This document shows positions 16,060 through 23,315 of a stretch of 46,094 nt of DNA, piece by piece. Under the pieces are notes generated by a model. It had not been told where the DNA came from, did not search any database, and saw only the letters and a list, made by a program, of their open reading frames with translations. The translations under genes were made by a program, and so were the position numbers. Numbering within the stretch: the first letter of the stretch is position 1; each line of letters begins with the position of its first letter. Source of the DNA: a virus; IMG/VR virus record IMGVR_UViG_3300034683_000017, positions 1 through 46,094 of that record; one strand, written 5' to 3'.

Positions 16060-16725
16060 ATGGCTTTAAAACGTAACGAAACCTATCCGGGTCGCTTCAG
16101 CAACCCAACAGACGACCATCCTCAAGGTGCGTTTAAAAATCGAAGCGCACCGGGAGCGCAAGATGGTTCGTATCTGGAACAGCAATGGGCCAATGACTGG
16201 GATGGTTTTTTCGGGCGGTTACTAACCCTCGCAGAGATTAGCCCCAATGGTAACGTGGACACAGCTTCATCCAGTCAATACTATGACGCACTGAAATCTC
16301 TGTTTCTTCAACGTACAGATCCATTCGGGGACATCAAAGCAGATGGTGCGGCGGCAATCGCGACAGCTCTCTCAAATCTTGGTTTGGGGGAGGCAGCAAA
16401 ACGAGGCGTGGGAACCGACGCAAACCAGATACCAGATATGTCGAGTTTTGCAGCAACAAGTACGAGCCAATTGCTTCCGGGTGGGAAAAAACTGTTATGG
16501 GGCGATGGCTATTATCAGCTTTCTACCGGTTCAGCGGGTACTGTTGTCTCGTTCCCGACAGCATTCCCTTCCACTTGTTACATCGTTCTTATTATTGATG
16601 ACGGTGTTGGTGTTAACCGTGTGGCCGCAAAACCGGAAAGCAGAGATCAGTTCAGATGCTGGGGCAAAGGCGACAGTGGTGCATACAGCAACACCAACTT
16701 TAGATATCTTGCAATCGGGGAGTAG
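16060..16725 (+). CDS. Short tail fibre protein
   Basis: This 221-aa protein begins with a baseplate-attaching segment (ETYPGRFSNPTDDHPQG), then a helical stretch with FGDIKADGAAAIATALSNLG, then a beta-rich C-terminal domain ending NTNFRYLAIGE, as in P2/T4-like fibre tips. It is short, so receptor recognition may use only this compact fibre. The fibre chaperone follows two bases later. Confidence 0.75.
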   Translation: MALKRNETYPGRFSNPTDDHPQGAFKNRSAPGAQDGSYLEQQWANDWDGFFGRLLTLAEISPNGNVDTASSSQYYDALKSLFLQRTDPFGDIKADGAAAIATALSNLGLGEAAKRGVGTDANQIPDMSSFAATSTSQLLPGGKKLLWGDGYYQLSTGSAGTVVSFPTAFPSTCYIVLIIDDGVGVNRVAAKPESRDQFRCWGKGDSGAYSNTNFRYLAIGE

Positions 16726-16727
16726 TC

Positions 16728-17138
16728 ATGCTTTTTAGTCCATCGTTAAACAGATTTTACCAGCCCGCATGGGAAAAAGATTATGTTCTGGCAGGTGACT
16801 GGCCGGACGACCTGATAGAAGTGTCGGGCGATGTATTTGCTGAGTTCACATCACCGAAAGCAGGGTTCGTTCGAACGGTCGTCAATGATTTGCCTGCATG
16901 GAAGGAGGCTCCGCCTCTCACACGTGAAGAGCAGGCAAACATTGCAGAGAATACGAAACAGCAATTGCTCTATGCCGCAAAGCAAAAAATCACTGGCTGG
17001 CAAACTGATTTACTGCTCGGTGATATCAGTGATGAAGAAAGGGAAAAATTAATTCTCTGGCGGGATTACATCAGAAAACTGGAGGCGATTGACACATCAA
17101 AAGCGCCGGATATTGAGTGGCCTTTACCTCCGCAATAA
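16728..17138 (+). CDS. Tail fibre assembly chaperone
   Basis: This 136-aa protein has the layout of tail fibre assembly proteins: F-x-x-x-x-N-x-FY near the start, DDLIEVSGDVFAEF, then helical KQQLLYAAKQKITGWQTDLL and RDYIRKLEAIDTSKAPDIEW. It follows the fibre gene and should help fold the fibre tip. A terminator follows. Confidence 0.85.
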   Translation: MLFSPSLNRFYQPAWEKDYVLAGDWPDDLIEVSGDVFAEFTSPKAGFVRTVVNDLPAWKEAPPLTREEQANIAENTKQQLLYAAKQKITGWQTDLLLGDISDEEREKLILWRDYIRKLEAIDTSKAPDIEWPLPPQ

Positions 17139-17141
17139 AAT

Positions 17142-17164
17142 AAGGGGCCGACTGGCCCCTTTCT
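17142..17164. terminator. Bidirectional terminator at end of tail operon
   Basis: Stem AAGGGGCC/GGCCCCTT, loop GACT, nearly identical to 8169. It separates the rightward tail operon from the leftward lysis unit. Confidence 0.85.
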
Positions 17165-17505
17165 CATGCTTTGAATTGCTCGCCGAACCTGAAGCCAAGC
17201 CGTTCCAGTTTGGCGTCCATCTCCATGATGAATTGCGGGATGGCGTCGTCGAACCTCTTCATGAACACGTCTGAGCGTTCGACTGTCGTCATAAAGAAGT
17301 TATGCTTCAACATTCGCGGGTCATGGCTATGGAAATCTACTTTATTCGTGCCGATAACCCACATCTGGAATTGCGTCTGCGCCATGTAGTCTTTGTCCAT
17401 ACGGCCATCAACGATTAGCTCTATGTGCCTACGGCTCATGTATGGACATTTTATCTCCAGCGTGAAATCATCCATCACTCCATCCGGTGAGCAACCGCAG
17501 CACAC
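17164..17505 (-). pseudogene. Truncated YqaJ/lambda-exonuclease-like nuclease
   Basis: This ORF of up to 113 aa holds only the C-terminal half of a YqaJ-type recombinase exonuclease: GCSPDGVM and LEIKCP carry the Asp and Glu-x-Lys active-site residues, then QTQFQMWVIGTNKVDF. About 100 N-terminal residues usual for the family are missing, and a stop lies just upstream in frame. It sits after the spanin genes, an odd place. It is probably a remnant, although the catalytic core residues survive. Confidence 0.62.
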
Positions 17506-17536
17506 CAGACATCACCTGGCCGACCCCCACCAGTAA

Positions 17537-17800
17537 TTAACGAAAAACCTGACACCCTTTCCACCATTGTTGCCACCGGGACACTCTGTCCCGGTCGTAC
17601 ATTAACACCTTCCCGTTATCACGCATGACATCGGCTGCAATGTTTGGGTCACCACCCGTGGTTTTCAGTTCCCCACTCACTGTCATTAAATCATTCGCCG
17701 GGGGTGGACACAGTTGCGTCGTAGACGTCGAGCAACCCACTGTTACGCACACACTCAGCAATACCAGGGTCTTTGATACGGTCGCGATAAACTGTGACAT
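17537..17800 (-). CDS. Outer-membrane spanin (Rz1-like lipoprotein)
   Basis: This is an 87-aa protein from the ATG at 17800 (SD AGAGG, 9 bases). A hydrophobic signal is followed by a lipobox-like TVGC and a mature part starting CSTSTTQLCPPP, the Pro-rich start typical of Rz1. The start lies within the Rz-like gene in another frame, as in lambda Rz/Rz1, but it extends beyond. It pairs with the inner spanin to fuse the membranes in the last step of lysis. Confidence 0.8.
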   Translation of the reverse strand: MSQFIATVSKTLVLLSVCVTVGCSTSTTQLCPPPANDLMTVSGELKTTGGDPNIAADVMRDNGKVLMYDRDRVSRWQQWWKGCQVFR

Positions 17801-18014
17801 ATTTAACAACCTCTTTGTCTCGTAATTCATTACGTTCCTGTTGCGCTTCCAGCAGTGCCGTATCTTTGTCGTTCAGTTCACTCTGGAGACTGTCACGCTT
17901 TTCGACGAGGGTTTTATACTCTTTGAAATCGTCCAGCTTGACCGCATTTTTACCCGAAAAATAACCCATAGCGTACACTATAACCATTACCCCGGCGAGT
18001 ATCACGTTACGCAT
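17691..18014 (-). CDS. Inner-membrane spanin (Rz-like)
   Basis: This is a 107-aa protein from the ATG at 18014 (an alternative ATG lies one codon earlier), SD GGGAGAG. An N-terminal membrane segment (ILAGVMVIVYAMGYFSG) is followed by a long coiled coil rich in Glu/Lys/Arg (KRDSLQSELNDKDTALLEAQ). This is the Rz layout. It directly follows the endolysin and overlaps the o-spanin gene. Confidence 0.85.
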   Translation of the reverse strand: MRNVILAGVMVIVYAMGYFSGKNAVKLDDFKEYKTLVEKRDSLQSELNDKDTALLEAQQERNELRDKEVVKYVTVYRDRIKDPGIAECVRNSGLLDVYDATVSTPGE

Positions 18015-18556
18015 CATTTCTCTCCCAGTGTATACAGGCACAAATACTCTTCCTGCTCGCGGCGAATCGGCTGTCCGGAACAATTGTTACTTTTGATGCG
18101 ACAGTCTTTACCGCCATCAAAAACCCAACGTGGAATTTGTTTACAGGCATTTTTCCAGTCACCCTGTTGTAACAATTTGAAGAATGTTGACCCTTTACAT
18201 TTGGTAGGTCCAATGTTGTATGGGCAGAACGATGCGATACCGACCTGTTGCACCGGGTTCAGTTTTACCGGGATATTCTCACGTACCCACTGTAACGACT
18301 TCTGTGCTTCCTTATCGTTCAGAAGGTCACATTGCTTTTCAGTAAGCCGCATACCCTTTGTCACTGACTTACCATCGATGCGCGTCACACCCCGGCAGAT
18401 TGTCCAGATACCTTTACCGTCCTGGTACGCAGTGGTGCGATTGCCTTCTTTCTCGTTCAGAAACTGATTGAACAGGTCCGTTTGCGTGACTACCCCACCT
18501 CCCAGTGCAAATACCGCCAGGAGTGCCGTCATTTGCTTACTTAAAGGATTTTTCAT
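18014..18556 (-). CDS. SAR endolysin, GH24 lysozyme
   Basis: This is a 180-aa muramidase. The start is taken at ATG 18556 (the longer frame needs TTG). The N-terminal weakly hydrophobic segment (MTALLAVFALGGGVV) is a signal-anchor-release domain, so export by Sec and later release from the membrane are expected. The catalytic triad E-8-D-5-T is visible in KEGNRTTAYQDGKGIWT. It overlaps the Rz start and is transcribed leftward, divergent from the putative holin genes. Confidence 0.88.
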   Translation of the reverse strand: MKNPLSKQMTALLAVFALGGGVVTQTDLFNQFLNEKEGNRTTAYQDGKGIWTICRGVTRIDGKSVTKGMRLTEKQCDLLNDKEAQKSLQWVRENIPVKLNPVQQVGIASFCPYNIGPTKCKGSTFFKLLQQGDWKNACKQIPRWVFDGGKDCRIKSNNCSGQPIRREQEEYLCLYTLGEK

Positions 18557-18616
18557 TTTGTTACACCCGTTGTACAATTAAGACTATTCTATCACGCGAG
18601 TTTGAAAGATGACCAA

Positions 18617-19030
18617 ATGATTTACGCATTCCTCATTGCTGCACTTATTGTCAGACCCTCATACCCCACTTTCCTGTTTGTGGTGTCTGCGACTCTGTTT
18701 CAGTTGGTACTCGGTGATGCGGACGGTTCGGTTTACTTCTTACTGGCAGCATTTTGTGACTACATGGTTGCCGGTCTTCTTTATCGCTTCGGACAATCCC
18801 GAAAATCTCTCGATATGATGCTGATAAGCGTCGTTTCCATTACACTGAACCTGACAGGATGGTCACTGTGGTACTTCCACCTGCCGCCGGACGTGTACGT
18901 GGGATTACTCGGGGTTCTTTACACCGTCGCAATCATCACGATACTGAGAAAGGATGGTGAGGATGTGGGAGGTACTGAAATTCATATCGACTACGCTGGT
19001 CATCATTCTAATGCTGATTCAGGTCGTTGA
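18617..19030 (+). CDS. Multi-span membrane protein, putative holin or lysis regulator
   Basis: This is a 137-aa protein from ATG 18617. About four membrane segments are visible (near 1-12, 18-32, 42-57, 70-90, with another hydrophobic run near 97-112) and the C-terminus is polar. It begins the rightward half of the lysis region. It could be a holin or accessory membrane protein. I do not recognise a precise family. Confidence 0.55.
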   Translation: MIYAFLIAALIVRPSYPTFLFVVSATLFQLVLGDADGSVYFLLAAFCDYMVAGLLYRFGQSRKSLDMMLISVVSITLNLTGWSLWYFHLPPDVYVGLLGVLYTVAIITILRKDGEDVGGTEIHIDYAGHHSNADSGR

Positions 19031-19130
19031 GTGGTATTTTAAGGCGAGGAAATGGTATGAGTTTAACAGGAAACACACAGGTCGGAACAGCAGTGGCAAG
19101 CGGGACGACTGTGACGGGTCTAATGACTAA
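18963..19130 (+). CDS. Small single-span membrane protein nested across two lysis genes
   Basis: A 55-aa ORF in a third frame, overlapping the gene before it by 68 bases and the one after it by 74. One membrane segment (STTLVIILMLIQVVEW) is followed by a strongly polar, basic tail. An SD-like AAGG lies 9 bases before the ATG. Such nested membrane peptides occur in phage lysis cassettes as holins or antiholins, but expression is not certain. Confidence 0.5.
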   Translation: MWEVLKFISTTLVIILMLIQVVEWYFKARKWYEFNRKHTGRNSSGKRDDCDGSND

Positions 19131-19338
19131 GTACGGCATCACCCCGGAAACCATCGGTATCATTGCAACATTGGTAGGTATCGTGCTTTCGCTGGTAATG
19201 ATTTACGGTCATATCAAGCGCATTAGAAATGAATCGGCGGAACGCAAGGAAAAGGAAGCCATTGCAAGAATTGAAAAGGAAAAGGCAGAGATTGAACTTG
19301 CTGAAATGCGCCGAAAGATGAACAACCCGGCGCAGTGA
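19057..19338 (+). CDS. Putative holin (one membrane span, charged helical tail)
   Basis: This is a 93-aa protein from ATG 19057 (SD GAGG, 7 bases). One strong membrane segment near 35-55 (IGIIATLVGIVLSLVMIYG) is followed by a long, highly charged helix (RNESAERKEKEAIARIEKEK). The layout fits small phage holins or related lysis membrane proteins. It is last in the rightward lysis unit and converges on the early leftward operon. Confidence 0.6.
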   Translation: MSLTGNTQVGTAVASGTTVTGLMTKYGITPETIGIIATLVGIVLSLVMIYGHIKRIRNESAERKEKEAIARIEKEKAEIELAEMRRKMNNPAQ

Positions 19339-19351
19339 CGCGCCGGTATTC

Positions 19352-19939
19352 TTACTTGTTTAACAACGGTAAAACTAACTTTTCCGCTTCCTGAATGTAC
19401 CAGTCGTAATTCAGTGCACCCCAGTCAAAGTCCTTAGCGTCGGCACATTCTGTCACCTTCCATCCTGCACACATACTTGTTTCGCGCACTGCATCGTGCT
19501 TGCTGCGACTCTTCGTGTGGATACGCTCATCCCACGGTGTACCAATGCTGTCGAGGTCTCCCGGTTGGCCGGTAATCTCACGCATTACTGCATTGTACAC
19601 GTCGTCTTTGACACCATTCTTGCGCTTCCATGTACCGGGTGTACCGGTTGGTGGTAACAGCTTAACCAGTGACCCACCATTACGTGAGATAAACACACGT
19701 GTGGTATTCTGCATCTCCTGTTCAGCGCCCCACTCAGGCCAACGCATGACCAGACGTGCCGAACGTGGTACTTTAGCGCGCAGCATAAAGTCAAACGGGT
19801 CACGGTGCTGAGTGATGAATGTGCGGATGTCCTCACCGTGTACGAGTGCTGCTTCGGCTGCTTTAGGTACTACCATCGCACTAGGGTCTTGGTGAAATTG
19901 ATAGTTGTATTCGTATGCTCCTTTGCGCTTAATTTTCAT
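19352..19939 (-). CDS. DNA polymerase, C-terminal fragment (thumb)
   Basis: This 195-aa ORF continues the polymerase gene beyond the HNH insertion. Its start, KIKRKGAYEYNYQFHQDPSA, followed by VVPKAAEAAL and DPFDFMLRAKVPRS, is what normally follows the motif C region in this family B group. It has its own SD (GGGAG, about 10 bases before ATG 19939), so it can be made as a separate polypeptide. The segment GTPWDERIH also occurs in the 25101-25940 protein. Needed for a full-length polymerase in trans or after splicing. Confidence 0.75.
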   Translation of the reverse strand: MKIKRKGAYEYNYQFHQDPSAMVVPKAAEAALVHGEDIRTFITQHRDPFDFMLRAKVPRSARLVMRWPEWGAEQEMQNTTRVFISRNGGSLVKLLPPTGTPGTWKRKNGVKDDVYNAVMREITGQPGDLDSIGTPWDERIHTKSRSKHDAVRETSMCAGWKVTECADAKDFDWGALNYDWYIQEAEKLVLPLLNK

Positions 19940-20474
19940 ATTTCCATGACTCCCGCTTTGCGTGATTGGGGTGATAATTTAAATCGCGCTCAGCTTGCTT
20001 GCGAACGGCGATTGCCTCATTCTTATCTCTGAATGTGCCCAAGTGATAACGAACCCCTTCATGCGATATACGTACTAACCATCCCGCACCATTTCTTGTA
20101 ACACCTCTGCACCCGGAGGTGTTATCTTTGCGTTCACCCTGATTTCTAGCATTCTCAAAAGCCGTAACAAGACGTAAATTTTCCCAGCGGTTATCCTTTC
20201 GATTACCATTGATATGGTCAATTTCACCATTCGGATGTTCACCTGTCATATATAACCACACGAGGCGATGTACGAGAAACATCAACCCAAAACAATTCGT
20301 CCAGTAATAGCCCCTATTATTACAGTCCCTTATTGGCGAATATATTGATTTGGGTTTACCATAACTATCGTATCTCTTTATTCTTGCGAATTCCCCAGTC
20401 GTGGAATTATAAGTGAAATGTTCTTTTAATAACTCCAGAGACATTTCTTCTCTGCATTTCAATTTCCACATCAT
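19929..20474 (-). CDS. HNH homing endonuclease with AP2-like domain
   Basis: This 181-aa protein has an HNH core (VHRLVWLYMTGEHPNG, EIDHINGNRKDNRWENLR), then an AP2-like DNA-binding domain (SGCRGVTRNGAGWLVRI, HLGTFRDKNEAI). This pair is typical of self-spreading phage endonucleases. It lies exactly between the two polymerase pieces, and its last codons overlap the start of the second. It should cut polymerase genes that lack the insertion. Confidence 0.88.
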   Translation of the reverse strand: MMWKLKCREEMSLELLKEHFTYNSTTGEFARIKRYDSYGKPKSIYSPIRDCNNRGYYWTNCFGLMFLVHRLVWLYMTGEHPNGEIDHINGNRKDNRWENLRLVTAFENARNQGERKDNTSGCRGVTRNGAGWLVRISHEGVRYHLGTFRDKNEAIAVRKQAERDLNYHPNHAKRESWKYEN

Positions 20475-20529
20475 TGTCTCATACCGTTGCGATTTGTTTA
20501 TACCATCCTAAATTTTCTTTTGTCCGATG

Positions 20530-22053
20530 TCAACCAATGGTCATTATGTAATTGTTCACATCACGCTGATAAAGAGATTTTACTTCGTCCGTCTCAAGTC
20601 CCAACATTGTGTCTTTCTCCCATTCCGCACAAATAGATTCAACTAACGAATCATATTGTTCGGGGTAGTACATGACAGCCCCGTCAGTATTCGATTGCGG
20701 AATAATCATGTCTGGAACTCGCGTTATCAATCTATCAATCAACATTGCTAAACAAAGTTGTCCCGTAATAGTGATACTCAGAAGACACCTGTGGTCGCAG
20801 AATGGGCTGAATTTACTCCCCATGTTTCCGAAGGTGCCGTTGAGGGCGAGTTTCAATGCAGCATCAACTGTTTTATCTCCCGCTCGCTTAGCATCACGGC
20901 GACGAATGAACAGTTGTTCATATACATCACAAAAAGTTTCACTAAGGTGTTCCGGATAGTACCTGTTCTTTATACTAATGGACGGGTACATGCTTGTAAC
21001 ATCTTTATTTTTCAATAACTTACCATTGCCGGAATGCACAATGTAGTTCGGAATACTACTGTGAATACCTCCCAATCCGAACGAATATTCGACACCATCG
21101 ACCATGACGGTCATATCACTAAACACACCTTTTGTGGTCAGTAATTCGTCCTGCTGTTTCTTCGTGAGTACAACCCCACGAATGCGTTCCAGAATTTGAT
21201 TGAACTCCGGTCGTTCGAATTTGATATAGGGAGGTATGCAATCCGCGAGAGCGATACGTTCGCGAATGGTTACTCCCGAGCAATCCACTCCGGCCTTTTC
21301 CAGTTCGTGAACAAATATGTCTTTACCAATTTTAGTGTCGGCATGGTTCATAAAGTTACGACCGTATTGCTTTGTCAGTTCCTCACGGAAATGAATTTTG
21401 TCGAGTGAACGCACAAAGAATTTCAGCGTCTCTCGCACGTCGTGTTTGTTATAATCGATGAGAATGTCTTTCTGCTGGTCGTTTAGCACCATTCCGACCG
21501 GGAATGGCAGGTCTTTTACGTTAGGGGACTGCATACCCACTTCTAACGCCTTCAGACTGGTACGTCGGGCTTTATTATCGAAGTGATGAATTTTGTACAG
21601 GTCAATCTGCTCGAAAATCTGGTCGCGGTCCCATATAATTTCCGGCCACTGACCTTCGGGTTTAATCTGCGATTGTGCTTTTGTGTAAATCTGCTCCAGT
21701 GTACAACCCGGCGCGTTAACCACGTAGTGCAACACCGGATAGTCAAACGCCAGGTTATTAAATCCGATGCCACGGGCTTTACTGCGTCCCAGGTTGAATA
21801 CGAAGTCAATCAGTTGAGACTGTTCGTTTTTGCGGTCACTGATTTCGAAGACTAACTCTATACCAGTCGCAGCGTGAATAAATGAGGCGGTGAAGATGTT
21901 CTTGTACGTCTCTAAATCGTATCCCCAGTCACGCGGGTCCAGTGGTGCAATGCTGGAGAACGCCGAATCAGCCCCACAGTGGGGGCAATTGTGGAGGTCA
22001 GCGGGATATGTTTTACCGCAAGTTGCATCCTCGCATTTTGATAAATAGTGCAT
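20530..22053 (-). CDS. DNA polymerase family B, N-terminal fragment
   Basis: This 507-aa protein has an N-terminal Zn-finger-like pair (CEDATCGK, CPHCG), 3'-5' exonuclease motifs (YDLETY, GFNNLAFDYP, YNKHD) and polymerase motifs A (DVTSMYPS), B (KLALNGTFGNMGSKFS) and C (SNTDG). It stops soon after RDVNNYIM, where the chain normally goes on into the thumb. The missing end is encoded at 19352-19939 after an HNH gene. SD GAGG is 7 bases before ATG. It replicates the phage genome with the primase-helicase. Confidence 0.9.
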   Translation of the reverse strand: MHYLSKCEDATCGKTYPADLHNCPHCGADSAFSSIAPLDPRDWGYDLETYKNIFTASFIHAATGIELVFEISDRKNEQSQLIDFVFNLGRSKARGIGFNNLAFDYPVLHYVVNAPGCTLEQIYTKAQSQIKPEGQWPEIIWDRDQIFEQIDLYKIHHFDNKARRTSLKALEVGMQSPNVKDLPFPVGMVLNDQQKDILIDYNKHDVRETLKFFVRSLDKIHFREELTKQYGRNFMNHADTKIGKDIFVHELEKAGVDCSGVTIRERIALADCIPPYIKFERPEFNQILERIRGVVLTKKQQDELLTTKGVFSDMTVMVDGVEYSFGLGGIHSSIPNYIVHSGNGKLLKNKDVTSMYPSISIKNRYYPEHLSETFCDVYEQLFIRRRDAKRAGDKTVDAALKLALNGTFGNMGSKFSPFCDHRCLLSITITGQLCLAMLIDRLITRVPDMIIPQSNTDGAVMYYPEQYDSLVESICAEWEKDTMLGLETDEVKSLYQRDVNNYIMTIG

Positions 22054-22072
22054 CTCTGTTCCTCTCTGTAAG

Positions 22073-22093
22073 AAAAGCCCCGGTTAAGGGGCT
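22073..22093 (-). terminator. Leftward terminator before polymerase
   Basis: Stem AGCCCC/GGGGCT with a 6-base loop, followed (leftward) by TTTT. It lies between the small genes and the polymerase. Confidence 0.7.
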
Positions 22094-22244
22094 AAACGAT
22101 AATAGTGTCACCTACTTTTAAAGCGAAGGCTTCGTTTCGGTCTTTGAACCATTTTTCTGTATTTGAGACACTCCCCCAGTAGTTGTATTCAATCTTGACG
22201 TGGTATGTTTGGTATTTTTCATCCCCGTGTATACCCCGCATCAT
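22092..22244 (-). CDS. Small hypothetical early protein
   Basis: A 50-aa ORF starting ATG-ATG inside the end of the preceding gene (26-base overlap). It has an ordered look: HVKIEYNYWGSVSNTEKWF, then NEAFALKVGDTIIV. No SD stands out, so coupling is likely. No family recognised. Its stop lies within the terminator stem. Confidence 0.5.
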   Translation of the reverse strand: MMRGIHGDEKYQTYHVKIEYNYWGSVSNTEKWFKDRNEAFALKVGDTIIV

Positions 22245-22368
22245 TTGTTTTGTTTAAACCATTCTGGTTAATGTATTCCCGGCGTTGCTCCAGCACCTGT
22301 CTGACAGCCTTCTCCAGTTCGTCTAACTTTTCATCAAACTGTTTCAGTCGTTGGTCGTGTTCGGTCAT
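22219..22368 (-). CDS. Small coiled-coil early protein
   Basis: A 49-aa ORF with an SD in GAGAGGTGCGGT before the ATG. The first 35 residues form a heptad-like charged helix (QRLKQFDEKLDELEKAVRQV) and the end is polar. It lies between ssDNA-binding protein and polymerase. Function unknown. Confidence 0.6.
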   Translation of the reverse strand: MTEHDQRLKQFDEKLDELEKAVRQVLEQRREYINQNGLNKTNDAGYTRG

Positions 22369-22390
22369 ACCGCACCTCTCTGTTAAATTA

Positions 22391-22408
22391 CCCCGGTTTG
22401 CACCGGGG
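22391..22408 (-). terminator. Possible leftward terminator after ssDNA-binding gene
   Basis: Perfect 6-bp stem CCCCGG/CCGGGG, 6-base loop, followed leftward by a weak T-rich tract. Confidence 0.5.
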
Positions 22409-22416
22409 ATTTGTGG

Positions 22417-23229
22417 TTATGCTACTTTCTGACAGTGTTGTGCAATTAACTCTTCGCTCCAGCCGGGCATACTGAGCAACTGTGCTTTGGTATACACCGC
22501 GCTGTTGTAGCTGTACTTCTCTTCGACAACCGGCGGCGGTGTTACCAGCAGGTCAGTTGCTGGCGGCGGTGTTGCAGGTGCCGGAGCAGCCGGGGCTGGG
22601 GTTGATGCTACCTGAGCGGGTGCACTACCACCGAACACGCTTGCTGCATCCGGACCGCTGCCTTCACGGACAATCGCTTCACCAGGACGTGACAGTTCGA
22701 GCAGGTTCGGGTTCAGATATACACCCGGAGTTTTGGACGGTTTATTACCTTTCGCCACGATATTCACACGGACATAATCACCGAGTTTAATAGCGTTTAC
22801 GTCCTGAATCGCATCGAGCGGATTGTATTTACCAACATGGTAGCAGTTGTACGGAATGCGGGTATTCAGGTGCAAGACCCAGTGACCGCGTTTGTGTGGG
22901 TCGCTGTTCGGCGCGTGACCGGCTTTGTTCGGGATGTCGCTATCACCATCAACCACCTTCCATGAGAAGTCAGCGCGGCGAGTGGTAGCAACATCGTAAC
23001 CGTTCTCAGCGTCCACCGCCGCCATTGCGATTTGTTTACCCCATTCGGTATCTTTCCAGTCTGCTTCGCCAGTTTTAGGAATTGCGATACCGATATAAAT
23101 TTCTTTAACTGGCTGACCATCTTTACCGATAACCGGTTGCTTTGTGACGTCATCAGTGCGTACATTTTGTTTCAGCGGGTGACCGTGAATCAGGCGAGCA
23201 ACAGGGGTAACGAAAGTAAATTGAGCCAT
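22417..23229 (-). CDS. ssDNA-binding protein (DUF2815-like)
   Basis: This 270-aa protein begins with an OB-fold-like region (FTFVTPVARLIHGHPL, then EIYIGIAIPK) and has NAIKLGDYVRVNIVAKGN. A Pro/Ala-rich linker follows (near 205-235), then a short C-terminal domain (SMPGWSEELIAQH). It resembles DUF2815/gp2.5-like proteins that coat single-stranded DNA during replication and recombination. It has its own palindromic promoter and a GAGAGG SD. Confidence 0.75.
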   Translation of the reverse strand: MAQFTFVTPVARLIHGHPLKQNVRTDDVTKQPVIGKDGQPVKEIYIGIAIPKTGEADWKDTEWGKQIAMAAVDAENGYDVATTRRADFSWKVVDGDSDIPNKAGHAPNSDPHKRGHWVLHLNTRIPYNCYHVGKYNPLDAIQDVNAIKLGDYVRVNIVAKGNKPSKTPGVYLNPNLLELSRPGEAIVREGSGPDAASVFGGSAPAQVASTPAPAAPAPATPPPATDLLVTPPPVVEEKYSYNSAVYTKAQLLSMPGWSEELIAQHCQKVA

Positions 23230-23283
23230 CTTGTAAATCCTCTCTGCTAAGTGTGGGAGACCCTCTGTCTCCCGGTGATTTGA

Positions 23284-23312
23284 ATACTACGTTAGTTTGA
23301 CGGGTACGTCAA
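23284..23312 (-). promoter_or_regulatory. Leftward promoter with perfect palindromic operator
   Basis: -35 TTGACG, 17 bases, -10 TAGTAT (leftward). Operator TTGACG-GGTA-CGTCAA at 23297-23312. Drives the ssDNA-binding protein and polymerase. Confidence 0.82.
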
Positions 23313-23315
23313 CAG

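Noticed and set aside
19929-20545. Group I intron in the polymerase gene
   Set aside because: Almost all of the insert is the HNH ORF, leaving too little for a usual intron core. Kept only as an alternative to a split gene.
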